From contig NW_006763290.1 of the NCBI RefSeq assembly GCF_000218685.1, positions 1,572,315 to 1,636,314 of the forward strand: a DNA stretch of 64,000 nucleotides. Reading direction: 5' to 3'. Below the pieces are notes generated by a model. It worked only from the letters and a program-made list of their open reading frames with translations, was not told the DNA's origin and did not search any database. This DNA is from Serpula lacrymans var. lacrymans S7.9. Its lineage: Eukaryota > Basidiomycota > Agaricomycetes > Boletales > Serpulaceae. Below are positions 24,659 through 34,930 of the stretch, piece after piece. Both the position numbers and the translations under genes were made by a program. Each line of letters begins with the position of its first letter. Position 1 is the first letter of the stretch.

Positions 24659-24976
24659 TGTTAGTTTTGGTGATTCTGCACCTTTGTGCTACCTATATAT
24701 TTTCATTCCTTTCTCTATCTATTCTTCTATCATTCACTATTGATTGTGTTCTCTATTATTTCGCCTTTGTGGCTGCTTTGTTTACCTTTGTTTACAAAAC
24801 TTCGGACAGTACTGCAGAGTCCAATGCTTCCTATTCTCTAGTTACTCACATTGGACTCTAGGTACTGTATACCTGTCATACTCTCTAATAATAAAGTTAC
24901 TCACATTGGACTCTAGTTCCAGTCCCTGATTGCTCTCAGCAAGTGGCTAGACACTTCCTTCAAGCTTTGTTATTAA
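24659..24976 (+). repeat. Copia 5' LTR
   Basis: Starts TGTTAGTTTTGG and ends near TTGTTATTAA. The exact 3' edge is uncertain by a few bases because no CA terminus is seen. It is paired with 30407-30724 and with the inverted copy at 22608-22925. Confidence 0.85.
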
Positions 24977-24978
24977 AA

Positions 24979-24998
24979 GGTTATGAGCCCTATGCTCT
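24979..24998 (+). other. Copia primer-binding site, initiator tRNA-Met anticodon arm type
   Basis: Just past the LTR the sequence reads GGTTATGAGCCC. This is the exact complement of GGGCUCAUAACC, the anticodon loop and stem of yeast-type initiator tRNA-Met, not of a tRNA 3' end. Priming from a cleaved tRNA-iMet is known for Drosophila copia and relatives. The same site is in the left arm (~22594-22605). Confidence 0.65.
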
Positions 24999-26143
24999 AG
25001 CCATCTTCCTGACCTCATATCTCACCATCCAAGCGTCCTACTGCTTACCCATCGTAACCATCGTCTTCTGGGACTCTTATTATCTCATCCATCACCTCAG
25101 ATTACTCTGATCTCATCTTGATCTCCAACAACAACTCCTTGTTGCAAGTTACCCCCATTTCGGACGCTTTTTGGTCTTATCTGCACCATATCTCGCCCAA
25201 TCCTTATCTGATTGTCCTGTAACTTCTACCATCGTCTTCTACGGCCTAAATAACCCTAGGAGACCTGTCAGAGCGGTTGGATTTGAGCTGGATCTTTCTG
25301 TGAGCCTTCATCATCATTTGATCACCTTTTGGCCCCCTATTCCATATCTCCACATCCTGTGCTCGGATCTTGGCCCTATTTGAGCCATCTACTGCCCTAT
25401 ACTATTGCAATTTACACCCTCAATTTGGGGGCAATCCATCCACTCCATCATCCTCTGTGAAGTTCGCATTTTTGGCACTTTCACCCCTATTGGACCCCTA
25501 TTGCATATCTCCACATCCTGTGCTTCACTTCTTGTGATATTTGGGCCATCTATTACTCTATAAAAATGTTCCCTATACCTCTGATTTGGTGGCAATCCAT
25601 CCATCTTATCTGTCTCTGCATCAATTTCGACTTTTTGCCCTATTTTTTGCTTTTTGGCATATCTGGTGTGTGCATAAAGCTCCAATCTTCTCTACTCTGT
25701 CCATTATCAGATAGAACAAGCCTATAGACTGTGAAGCTTGCCTGCATTGCCTCAGTTTGTTGTTGCCTAGAGCCTCTCTCAGTCTGCGGTGTTTGGGGAG
25801 CTTAAGGCACTTTGTTGACTCATATACAAGCCCTATTAACCAACACTGTCTCGAGGCGATTTCTCTGTTAATATCAGTGTGGAATTGAAAGGGGAACACA
25901 GGCGTAACCCTGTAGCAGCACTAGGAAGCCTTAGCACCCTCCTGGATTGCTTTTGGACACTTTTTGGGCCCTATTTGGACCTATCCTTGCGCTTTCTGAC
26001 CCTCTCCATATCCTCTCTCTACTGCCTCACCATCTTATCTGCTCGCCTCCTACTGTTGCCCATTGTCTTTGCCACTATTCCATAGCCTATAGCTGTCTCC
26101 TACATCATTTATCATTGCTCTATTATCTTATACAACACCCATC
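24999..26143 (+). other. Copia leader
   Basis: About 1.1 kb between primer site and gag ATG with only short frames, present in both arms. The ~44-bp right-arm-specific segment is near 25024-25070. Confidence 0.7.
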
Positions 26144-26956
26144 ATGTCTGACTCTGATCCCAAGTTCCATCCCTTGTCTGGCACTAACTACCCCCAGTGG
26201 AGTGGTGAAATGCAAGCTTGGTTGATGACCAAGGGACTGTGGAGGCTCGTCTCTGGCGCTGAAAAGTGTCCTGGGACTGACGCTGAAGCAATAGAGAAAT
26301 GGGAGTTGAGAGCTGAAAAGGCTGCTGGTGTATTATACCTCAATGTCACCAAAGAGCAGCACATCCATCTTGATGGCATCATTGATGATCCTGTCAAGAT
26401 CTGGGAGAAACTGGCAATTGTGCACGTCTCTAAAAAGCCTGGGACGAGATTTAATGCCTATGACAACTTCTTCTCTATCAGAAAGAAGGAGGACGAGTCC
26501 CTACAGTCTCTCATGACCAGAATTGACAAAGGCATGCATCAAATTCAAAATCTTCGTCCTACTGGCTTCTCATTGTCTGAATTGGACGATGAATTGACAT
26601 GCATGGCCATGATTAGGGCGCTTCCTGATCAATATGCCCACTTCACTTCATCTCTACTACTTCTGGGCACCTTGGACAAGACCCAGCTCAGGGATGCTTT
26701 CCTTGCTGAAGAAGTCAATCGCCGTCGTTGTGCTGAAGTCGATTCTGCCTTGCATTCTTCGTCTACCACTGCCAATAGTACCTGCACCCATCCTAACTGC
26801 CATCATTGCAACCAATCCACCACCTCTACTTGCGTTCAGTGTGATTTCTGTGGCTTACTTGGTCATACCCAAGACAAATGCCACAGATACATTGCTAGTC
26901 GCCAACAGGCAGTGGAGGGTGCTAAGAATCGCTACAAGCGTGGCAATAAGGCTTAG
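26144..26956 (+). CDS. gag: Copia Gag
   Basis: 270 codons from ATG 26144. The N-terminal half has the copia gag pattern (LSGTNYPQWSGEMQAWL, YLNVTKEQHIHLDGI) typical of UBN2-type retrotransposon Gag. One zinc knuckle, CDFCGLLGHTQDKCH, lies near residues 233-247. It ends with TAG at 26954-26956, but the same frame continues without another stop into pol. The left arm carries the identical gag and the same TAG. Confidence 0.9.
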   Translation: MSDSDPKFHPLSGTNYPQWSGEMQAWLMTKGLWRLVSGAEKCPGTDAEAIEKWELRAEKAAGVLYLNVTKEQHIHLDGIIDDPVKIWEKLAIVHVSKKPGTRFNAYDNFFSIRKKEDESLQSLMTRIDKGMHQIQNLRPTGFSLSELDDELTCMAMIRALPDQYAHFTSSLLLLGTLDKTQLRDAFLAEEVNRRRCAEVDSALHSSSTTANSTCTHPNCHHCNQSTTSTCVQCDFCGLLGHTQDKCHRYIASRQQAVEGAKNRYKRGNKA

Positions 26957-29900
26957 GCAGGCTCCAGCAACTCTCAGAATACCTCTCAGCAGCCCAAATC
27001 TTCGCCCAACAATGCCAATTCATCTACTGTGGTCACTGAATCAGCTGGGAATGCAAGTCTTTGTTCCATTCATCCCTCTGATCCTCATTGCCCTCTCCAA
27101 CTTGATGCTGACATTGATTGGAATGCAGACACAGGCGCCACTTCTCATATGACACCTCATCGTCATTGGATGCACCACTATACCCCATATTGTGTGCCAA
27201 TCAAGCTGGCTGATCACACTGTTGTCTATTCAGCTGGTGTTGGTACTGTGGTGTTTAATCCTGTGATGAATAGCAAATTGGCTAGGGCTGTGGAATTCTC
27301 TAGAGTGCTCCATGTACCAGATCTTCGAAATAATCTCCTCTCAGTCTTGTATTTAACTCGTCAAAGTGGTTTCAATGTCACTATTTCGTCTCATTCCATG
27401 TCCTTTATGCGTGACAACACTCTCTTGTTCACTGCAACTATCAATGACAACAATGCAGCATTCCTTGATGGATCTACTGCTGCTTGTGTTGAATTGGGAC
27501 ATCTTACTGCGACTATACCACTTGATTTGATGCTCTGGCATCGCAGATTGGCTCACCACCATCATGCTGATGTCAAGAGACTGATACAGAGAGATCTGGT
27601 CACTGGGCTTACACTGGAATCCAAGGCTGCTCCTGATCCTGTCTGTGAACCGTGCTTGTCTGGCAAGATGCATGCCAATCCATTCCCCTCATCTGATACT
27701 CGCTCTGCTCATCCTTTGGATCTCATCCATTCTGATGTACACCAAATCTCTTCCCCCACATTCTCTGGTTATCGCTACTGGGTCACCTTCATTGACGATC
27801 ACAGTCGATTCCGTGTTGTTGTGCCTCTCAAGGCCAAGTCAGATGTCTTTGATGCTTTCAAGAGATTCAAGGCTTATGCTGAGACTCAATTGGAGCGTAA
27901 AATCAAGGCTCTGCGCAATAACAAAGGGGGAGAGTACATGTCCAAGGAATTTGAGCAATTCACAGATGACCATGGGATTGTCAGACAGCATACCACCAGG
28001 AATCGTCATCAGCAGAATGGTGTGGCAGAGCGAGCAAACAGACTTCTGACTGAGCGTATCACTGCCATGTTATCAGAGTCTGCATTGCCTAACAGCTTCT
28101 GGGGTGAATGTCTGTCCGCTTTGGTGCATGTCTGGAACAGGTGTCCTACTGATGCAGTGGCCCATGCCACTCCATTTGAGTTGTGGTATGGACGCAAGCC
28201 TGACATGTCTCACCTTCGCGTTTGGGGCTGCACTGCCTATGTGCATGTGCAAAAGGACAAAAGAGGCGTCTTTGGCTCTCATATGGAGAAATGTGTGTTC
28301 ATTGGTTACCCTGAGGGGTACAAGGGATGGAAATTCTACAATACTACCACCAAGCGCACTGTTATCTCTGAGAGAGCTGATTTTGATGAGCGCTACTTCC
28401 CTGGCTTGAAGAGGTCTTCTGACAATGTCCCGCCTCCACCTCCCACTCCACCTTCGCTATCCATGCCATTGGGCCTGATTGAGGATGTCCCTGCACCAGG
28501 TCCAGGGGGAGATATGGGCTCACCAGCTGCGCTTCAGCAGCCTCAGCCATTGCCTGACAATGGGCCTCATTTGGACCTTGATGCAAAACCACCTGTGAAT
28601 CAACCTCCTGAGCTTCCAAATCACCCTCCTCATCGCTCACCTTCTCCTGACTTGCCTATTGCACTGAGACACCCTGTAAGGGCTAGGAGACCACCTAGAC
28701 CATGGTGGCTTCAACACAGACAACCTACTCCTGCCATTGAGAGTGATGACAGTGATTCTGAGGCAGTTGATGATGAAGTGGCACACTTTGGAGACTCTGC
28801 TGAGCCTAGGTCATTTGCAGATGCAATAAAGCGTCCTGATGCAGATAAATGGAGAGAGGCAGCCATGGAAGAGCTTCAAGCTCATGAGCGCAATGGTACT
28901 TGGTCACTAGTGGAACTACCTCCTGGAGTCAAGGCTATTGGTGGCAAGTGGGTCTTCAAGATCAAGCGCAACTCAGATGGCACTGTTGAGCGCTACAAGG
29001 CCAGATATGTGGCCAAAGGTTATAACCAGCGCCCTGGCTTTGATTTCCTCGAAATATTTGCACCTACTGTCTGCATATCATCCATCAGAGTTGTCCTTGC
29101 CATTACAGGCATCCACAACCTCCATTTGCGCTCCATTGACATTTCCCATGCATTCCTGAATGGAGTCATGGATGTCAAGGTCTACATGCATCAGCCAGAG
29201 GGATTCCATCAGGGTCCTCGCAATCTTGTTTGCCAGTTGGACAAGGCCATCTATGGGACAAAGCAGGGAGGCAGAATGTGGAACCAGAAGATGCACACTG
29301 TGCTTGAAAAACTCGGATTCAAGTGTACTTATTCAGACTCTGCCATCTATGTCTTTAACAGAGCTGATGTGCGCATTATCCTGCCTGTCTTTGTTGATGA
29401 CATGACACTGGCATCCACTTCTACTTCTGCACTTGACCAAGTTGTCAAGGACCTCTCCCTGCACTTTAAGCTTCGTGATCTTGGCCCTACTTCTTACCTA
29501 CTTGGCATTTCCATCACTAGAGACCCAAGTAATCGCACCATCTCCCTCTCCCAACATCAGTACACTCTGGACATTCTGGAGCGCTTTGGCATGAAGGACT
29601 GCAAGCCTGTGTCCACTCCCATAGATCCTGGTTTGCGCCTCACCAAGGACATGTCTCCCAAAACATCCAGTGATGCTGCTTTGATGAAGGACATTCCCTA
29701 CCTTGCTGTTGTTGGTGCTCTGATGTATCTGGCCACTACCACTCGTCCTGACATTGCCTACACTGTTGGAGTCCTTGCCAGATATAACTCTAATCCTGGT
29801 CTTACTCACTGGAGCGCTGTCAAGCACTTGTTCCACTACTTGCAAGGCACCCTTGATCATTCCCTTGTCCTTGGGTCCTGATCCCAATTCCACTGAACTC

Positions 29901-30377
29901 TTCACCACTTTCTCTGATGCTGATCATGGTGGTGACAAGGACTCTGGTCGTTCTATTGGTGCCTATATTGTCAAGATGGGATCTGGTGCTGTCTCCTGGA
30001 GCTCCAAGCTTCAGAACATTGTTGCTCTGTCCACCACTGAAGCAGAATACATTGCTGCTGTTGAGGCTGGCAAAGAGATTTGCTGGATGCGAAATTTGTT
30101 GAAGGAAATGGGCTATCCTATCACCTCTCCTTCCACTCTTCATATTAACAACCAATCTGCCATCTCTGTATCCAAGAACCCTGAGCACCATGGTCGGATG
30201 AAACACCTTGATCTGTGATGGCATTGGTTGAGAGATGTTGTTGACTCTGGGCAGATTGCTCCTACCTTTGTTCCCACTGCTGAGGTGCCTGCAGACTTGT
30301 TGACCAAGGCTCTTGCCAAGCCTAAAGTGGAAGTGTTCAGGAAGATGATGGGACTTATTAGATCAGGGGGGAGCTGA
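26957..30377 (+). pseudogene. pol: Copia Pol polyprotein: protease, integrase, RT, RNase H
   Basis: In frame with gag after TAG. Protease DTGAT is at 27128-27142, upstream of the first in-frame ATG (27149), so independent initiation would lose it. Integrase follows: LWHRRLAHHHH..CEPC zinc region (~27530-27655), HSDVHQI (~27730), LRNNKGGEY (~27920), where the family has a catalytic Asp and here Asn, and QQNGVAERANR. RT: GGKWVFKIKRN (~28940), DISHAFLNG (~29140), FVDDM (~29392). A +1 shift near 29870 (extra base in TTGGGTCC) gives TGA 29879-29881; RNase H (FSDADHGGDKDSGRSIGAY, STTEAEYIA) continues in the next frame to TGA 30216-30218 and then HWLRDVV..ADLLTKAL to TGA 30375-30377. Three lesions and the Asn make this copy inactive without help in trans. 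Confidence 0.9.
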
Positions 30378-30397
30378 TGCTTGGGAGGTGCAGCATC

Positions 30398-30406
30398 AGG
30401 GGGGAG
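30398..30406 (+). other. Copia polypurine tract
   Basis: AGGGGGGAG immediately before the 3' LTR, the expected plus-strand primer. A second CAGGGGGGAG lies ~35 bp upstream, a local duplication. Confidence 0.75.
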
Positions 30407-30724
30407 TGTTAGTTTTGGTGATTCTGCACCTTTGTGCTACCTATATATTTTCATTCCTTTCTCTATCTATTCTTCTATCATTCACTATTGATTGTGTTCT
30501 CTATTATTTCGCCTTTGTGGCTGCTTTGTTTACCTTTGTTTACAAAACTTCGGACAGTACTGCAGAGTCCAACGCTTCCTATTCTCTAGTTACTCACATT
30601 GGACTCTAGGTACTGTATACCTGTCATACTCTCTAATAATAAAGTTACTCACATTGGACTCTAGTTCCAGTCCCTGATTGCTCTCAGCAAGTGGCTAGAC
30701 ACTTCCTTCAAGCCTTGTTCTTAA
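30407..30724 (+). repeat. Copia 3' LTR
   Basis: Pairs with 24659-24976 with about three substitutions. The sequence after it is minus-strand gypsy pol. Confidence 0.88.
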
Positions 30725-32639
30725 TACTTAATCTCTTCCTCAGGTTTCACCTTGTCATCGTCATCATTGATCTTTTCTAAAGATCTGAGCTCATAAACGT
30801 GACCAGCGTTGATCTTTTCAAGACACTCAGTTTGACGGATGCGATTCAGTTTACCCAAACTTTTACATTCCTGAGGGCAACGTGACAATGTGACAACCCC
30901 TGTCTGCCAGTTGATCTCAGGATTGTGTTTAAATAGCCAGGTCCAGCCTAAGATTAAATTAATATTCCCTAGTTGGGTAGCTTTGGCAGTGACTCGTTCT
31001 CTATGTCCTTGGTACTCAACAACAAAAGAACATTTGTGTGTAATGCAGCCACTCGCATTAAGCATACCGTCAATGTTATAGATGGGAATAGATACATCTA
31101 GTTTTACAAGGGGGAGTCCAATTTGCTACACCCAGACCTGATCTATGAAGATGCCGTTAGCCCCCTGAATCAAGCAGTGCGCTGGTTCGGTGTACTATGC
31201 CCCGGGCAAAGTTTTCCACACCAACGTCTAAACAGATCTCTTTTTGGAATAAATATGTGCGCATCAACACATGCCTTGGGATTTCTGTGGAAAGTGGCTC
31301 CAAAGAAGAAGAAGAAGTTTCAAAAGAGATATGTTTTTCTACTTTAGTATTTTCTATATTTTTATTTCTATTTTTACCAGAATCAAGCACCCTGGTGAAC
31401 TCGTTCATCATCTTGACCCACTTTTTCAGTGCTCAAAGCAGCTATATTGTCAGGAGGGTCCAAGACAAATCTACAGTCACAATGTTTTATACAGATACAT
31501 ACTTCCGATAACAAGTTAAGAAATCTATTTACAAATTGGGGAGCCACCCCCGTCTTTCCTTTATTGCTCGTGCAACACCCTGGAGCAGGGGCCACCTTGT
31601 TGTGGTTTACTTCATTGTTTGTAGGAGCGAAGGCACACAAGTGACCGAAGCTCCGAACTCTTTTCCCTGAACTTTCATCTCAGCGGCCTGCTAGTCGTAG
31701 AAGAAAGCCTGGATTTTGTCGTATGAACGACCAGCCAGAGTGTTGAGCTGATCGTCCGGCTTTTCTGTTTCTAATTGGCGTGCTTGGCACCCTTGGTTAT
31801 TTTTGTTGTTGGGTAGCCCGCGCCCCATTTCTACAGTCTTTGGACATGTGTCTTTCTTGGCCGCAATTGTAGCAGTTCCCTTTGAATCTGCGCATCTGTC
31901 CACCCTAGACCGCACCAATATCCATAGGGGCTCCCTGCCCTTGTTGCAGCCCGAATAGCTTGAACCCGTGAGAATGATTATGCTGGTTTGATGACCCAGG
32001 GCGCCTCTGGGAATAGTTGTTTTTGGTGGTGGACCCACCACCTTGGTGCATTTTATAGAGCTTTATGGCCCTACCTATTTTATGAACCTCCTCCACTGCT
32101 TGGGAGAGGTTGTCACTTCTCATATTCTGCAGATAGAGAGGGCCAGGAACCGGGTTACAAAATCATCTGTCCTCATATTTCCTTGTTTGAAGGAACAGAT
32201 TTGCTGACACACCCAGTCGCACTCAGCTTGCGGTTTGAATTATTTCTCAATTTCTACTTTGAGATCGTCCCAGGTGGGCCACACTCCCGCTGTGTAGCAC
32301 TCCTGCAGTCTTACTTGGGTGTATCGACCCGCCACAGGTCCTTTTAGTCGAGATAGCACTGCGGTTGCTACCTCAAAATCATCGGCAAATACATCCCAGT
32401 TTGCTTTGACCCAAATCTGGAGCTTGATCCACCATTCGGCAAATTGTGATCTTTCTCCTTCGAAGGTGCCAGGGTCAGTGATGACTTCAACTTTCTTAGT
32501 GAACTTTTTTCCGACTGGGGGGGGTTGCTGTGGCTGGGTTCGCCTGCAGCTTGGCGAGTTGCGTGGTCAACGCCAAGATCTGTGCACGCATATTGTGCAA
32601 CAGAGTATTGACGTCAGGTTGTTTACTTTGCGACAACAT
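30725..32639 (-). pseudogene. Second gypsy copy: broken gag and protease
   Basis: Minus-strand gag from ATG 32639-32637, homologous to the copy at 1-962. A frameshift in the C-run near 32515-32520, an in-frame TAA (Tyr codon in the other copy) near 32240 and a deletion near 32130 break it. The zinc knuckle (CYNCGQERHMSKDC) is near 31870-31830. Downstream is the retroviral-type aspartic protease: ALLDSGG (~31160) and LGNINLILGWTWLFKHNPEI (~30970-30910). The sequence is cut at 30724 by the copia 3' LTR; RT and beyond are absent. Confidence 0.82.
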
Positions 32640-33150
32640 GTTGACATGTTCTGTTTGTAATGTAAGGTAAAAAAACGTAACAGAGGGTCCCCGCTTGCTA
32701 TCTGCGGATCTACCTCTTCCCTGCTGAGTATCGGATGTCAATCTCCGACTACCCACACTATAGTATTTGAATTTGTATATAAAAGGTATTTGTAGTAAAC
32801 CCTGATCCAAACGGTTGTCAGGGGGTGGTCCGCTTGTTAAGCTGTCAACCCTTCTCCAACTGGTGGAGGCAAGTGCCCGGCCTGGTCAGAGGTATTTGAA
32901 GAAGAAGTTTTGTATGTAAATTCTAATCAATGATAGTTCCACACTATTGCTGAGCTAAAGTACTCCCCTTAACACTGGGGGCTGTGTATCAAAATAAATG
33001 TGATTGTCCTTTCTCCCAGAGCACTACGGGGCCGTTGCAAAGAGCACACCCTTCTGCTATATGGGATATCCCTAAACAATAACACTATCCCCTTAACCCT
33101 GGGGTCCAGGTTTGCACAATGTGCGAGAGAGTAAACAGAGCGAGTCCTAA
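32640..33150 (-). other. Leader and self-primer site of the second gypsy copy
   Basis: Diverged copy of 963-1486. The primer site TTAGGACTCGCT (33150-33139, minus strand) is conserved and complementary to LTR bases at 33276-33267. Confidence 0.7.
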
Positions 33151-33565
33151 TGTAACAACCAAGAGTTTGTTACTCTGGCACACAACTAGAACCAACTATA
33201 GAGATAAATGATGAGGGAGTGGTTACCCTTTAGGCTTCAACAAGTTGGTTGTGAGGATACAACAGGAGGACTCGCTGAGGAGTCTCCTGGATCTATTGAG
33301 GTATATATACTACTACAGTTTGTTTGTACATGTTGTACTATACAGTTGATAAAGCAGTGGCTGATGATGTCAGAGGGCGCAGCCCGTGTGACCAGCTCCA
33401 CTGCGTGAGAGACTTGTAGCTAAAATAAGATGAAGGGCAGCGCAGCGTGAGAAAGAGGAGTTTGAACAAAAGGGAAAGTGCCACATGGCACAATGTGAAA
33501 AAACTACCGTAAAAGGTTAAAGAGGAGAATGAAAATTAAAGATCCAAAAATGTGTTATTGTAACA
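33151..33565 (-). repeat. Family-1 gypsy 5' LTR
   Basis: 415 bp, TG..CA ends, minus orientation, TATA box near 33301-33308. It is the 5' LTR of the pseudogene to its left. Confidence 0.85.
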
Positions 33566-33627
33566 ATAATAACCATTTGAATACCTTAACTCCATTTATC
33601 CTTATTTCTCTGGCGGAAGTATGGGAT

Positions 33628-34033
33628 TGTAACAATACCCAAAGTTTTTAAACTCTGGTGCACACATTGAAACTCAAGGAAGTAGCAATGGAGTGAAGAG
33701 AGAGGTGGTAGACTCAAATAGTAAGAACAAGTTATTTGTTGGTATACAATAGGAGGATTCTCTGAGGAGTCTCTATCCATTGCAAGGGTATATATACAGT
33801 ATGATCAACCACTTCATATCTTTAAATCTAGACCATTAACTGCACTAAGATACATGTGGTACTGTACAGTTGATATATTTATTTTTGTTGTTCTATGATA
33901 TTCTATGTGATGTCAGTGATCATGTGACCTCTCATGTGATTGATCATGTGACTTCACCATGAGTCCAGCTTACTTAATATCCCCAAATAAAAGGTGCCAT
34001 ATAGCACAAACTCCAGAAAAGAAAGAAAATAGA
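33628..34033 (-). repeat. Divergent LTR, ends uncertain
   Basis: Starts TGTAACAATACCC and keeps the family layout (AGGAGGATTCTCTGAGGAG, a TATATATA run near 33790, CATGTGACC repeats) but is too diverged for family 1. It resembles the LTR at 57759-58187 in overall plan. The right edge may overlap the start of the next LTR, and no target duplication was found. Confidence 0.45.
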
Positions 34034-34651
34034 TGTTACAATACACAATTTTTGGACTTCTAACTTTCAGTCTCCACTTTAACTTTTTTTCTCTTTTTAA
34101 TACTTGTGCCATGCGGCACTTTCCTATTATTTCAAACTCCACTTACCCTGTTACTTTCTCACGCTGCGCTGCCTTCTTTTATTTCTGCTTGTCTTTATTG
34201 TGCACCAGTGTTACGATCTCTATTGGACATTTAAGGACTACTCATTTCTTTTTACTCATTGGTTATACCATCAGACCAATGACTCATTTCCTTCATGTAC
34301 ACTTCCGTTCCTCTCACATTTGCAGTACCTATTATAGTACTTAGTCCTCAACGGACGGACCTGCCCTAGATAGGACCTAACTCCTATCATCGATTCCTTT
34401 CCATTATAAATACCATATAACAGCAGTAGTATTCTCTAATATGATTCTACGCAGTTTACGCTTACAAAGCTAGACTCCTAAGGTCAGACTTCTACTCAGA
34501 AGAAGACCAACTCTCGTTGGAAGAACTCCACTCAGAACTACGTCCTTGAACTTGTCTTCGGATAAGTCTCTTTACAAACCTCGAAGAACCCTCAGACTTT
34601 GTTAAGCACTTTGTGCGTAACAACCAGAGTATACAAACTTTGGTTGTAATA
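34034..34651 (+). repeat. Old family-1 LTR split by another solo LTR
   Basis: Left part 34034-34208 (TGTTACAATACACAATTTTT..) and right part 34623-34651 (..CTTTGGTTGTAATA) of one degenerate, internally deleted LTR, interrupted at 34209-34622 by a family-2 solo LTR. Downstream leader sequence at 34652-34930 shows it was a 5' LTR in plus orientation. Confidence 0.7.
34209..34622 (+). repeat. Solo LTR, family 2
   Basis: 414 bp, starts TGTTACGATCTC and ends TGTGCGTAACA, with a perfect 5-bp duplication ACCAG (34204-34208 and 34623-34627). It is the inverse-oriented relative of 3130-3544. Confidence 0.88.
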
Positions 34652-34930
34652 TTGGGACTCACTCTTCTACTCTCTTGCATATTGTGCAAACCCGGACCAC
34701 AGGGTTAAGGGGAGTCTTTTGAAAGATAAGACTTTTGAGCCAGACTGGCATTGAGCATTTGGTAGCCAGCAGAACAAAAACATGTATCCCAATCCTGTAG
34801 CAAGCTCTTCAGGATGAGATACTAGAAAGATCAGTTAAAAAACAAATATCACACAGCCCTCAGTGTTAAAAGGAGTATTTTAGCTCAGCAGTTGGTGTGG
34901 AACCACTGTTGATTAGAATACACTCACTAT
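34652..34930 (+). other. Remnant of gypsy leader
   Basis: Degenerate plus-strand counterpart of the gypsy leader (compare 1210-1486): the segments near TTGGGACTCACTC and GCTCAGCAGTTGGTGTGG match it. No gag follows. Confidence 0.55.

Larger units (their letters stand above)
24106..27644 (+). repeat. Right arm of the 3.5-kb inverted repeat
   Basis: Mirror of 19990-23484, separated from it by a ~620-bp spacer. The outer edge at 27644 lies inside the copia polyprotein (just before CEPCLSGK), so this arm continues without a break into the rest of the copia element. It contains an extra ~44 bp near 25024-25070. Confidence 0.92.
24659..30724 (+). mobile_element. Full-length Ty1/copia LTR retrotransposon
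   Basis: About 6.07 kb: 5' LTR 24659-24976, primer site, gag, pol (protease, integrase, RT, RNase H), polypurine tract, 3' LTR 30407-30724. The LTRs align without gaps and differ at about three of 318 positions, which means a recent insertion. The 5' flank is plus-strand gypsy integrase and the 3' flank is minus-strand gypsy protease; GCAAT (24654-24658) is not repeated after the 3' LTR. So the two ends come from different insertions, or one end was rearranged. Coding is damaged by an in-frame TAG, a +1 frameshift and a TGA (see gag and pol). Confidence 0.93.

Noticed and set aside
24679..24861. Membrane protein encoded in the copia LTR
   Set aside because: The hydrophobic frame lies wholly inside the LTR and is repeated in every LTR copy; it is read-through of repeat DNA.
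19990..27644. Inverted repeat dismissed as assembly artefact
   Set aside because: Not dismissed: the arms differ by ~44 bp, have different flanks and a unique spacer. An artefact cannot be excluded without reads, so it is kept as a finding with that test.
26957..29881. Independent pol gene starting at 27029
   Set aside because: Position 27029 is GTG, not ATG, and the first in-frame ATG falls after the protease motif; the frame belongs to one gag-pol reading frame.
31123..31511. Plus-strand genes at 31.1-31.5 kb
   Set aside because: They are antisense to gypsy protease, which has clear family motifs on the minus strand.
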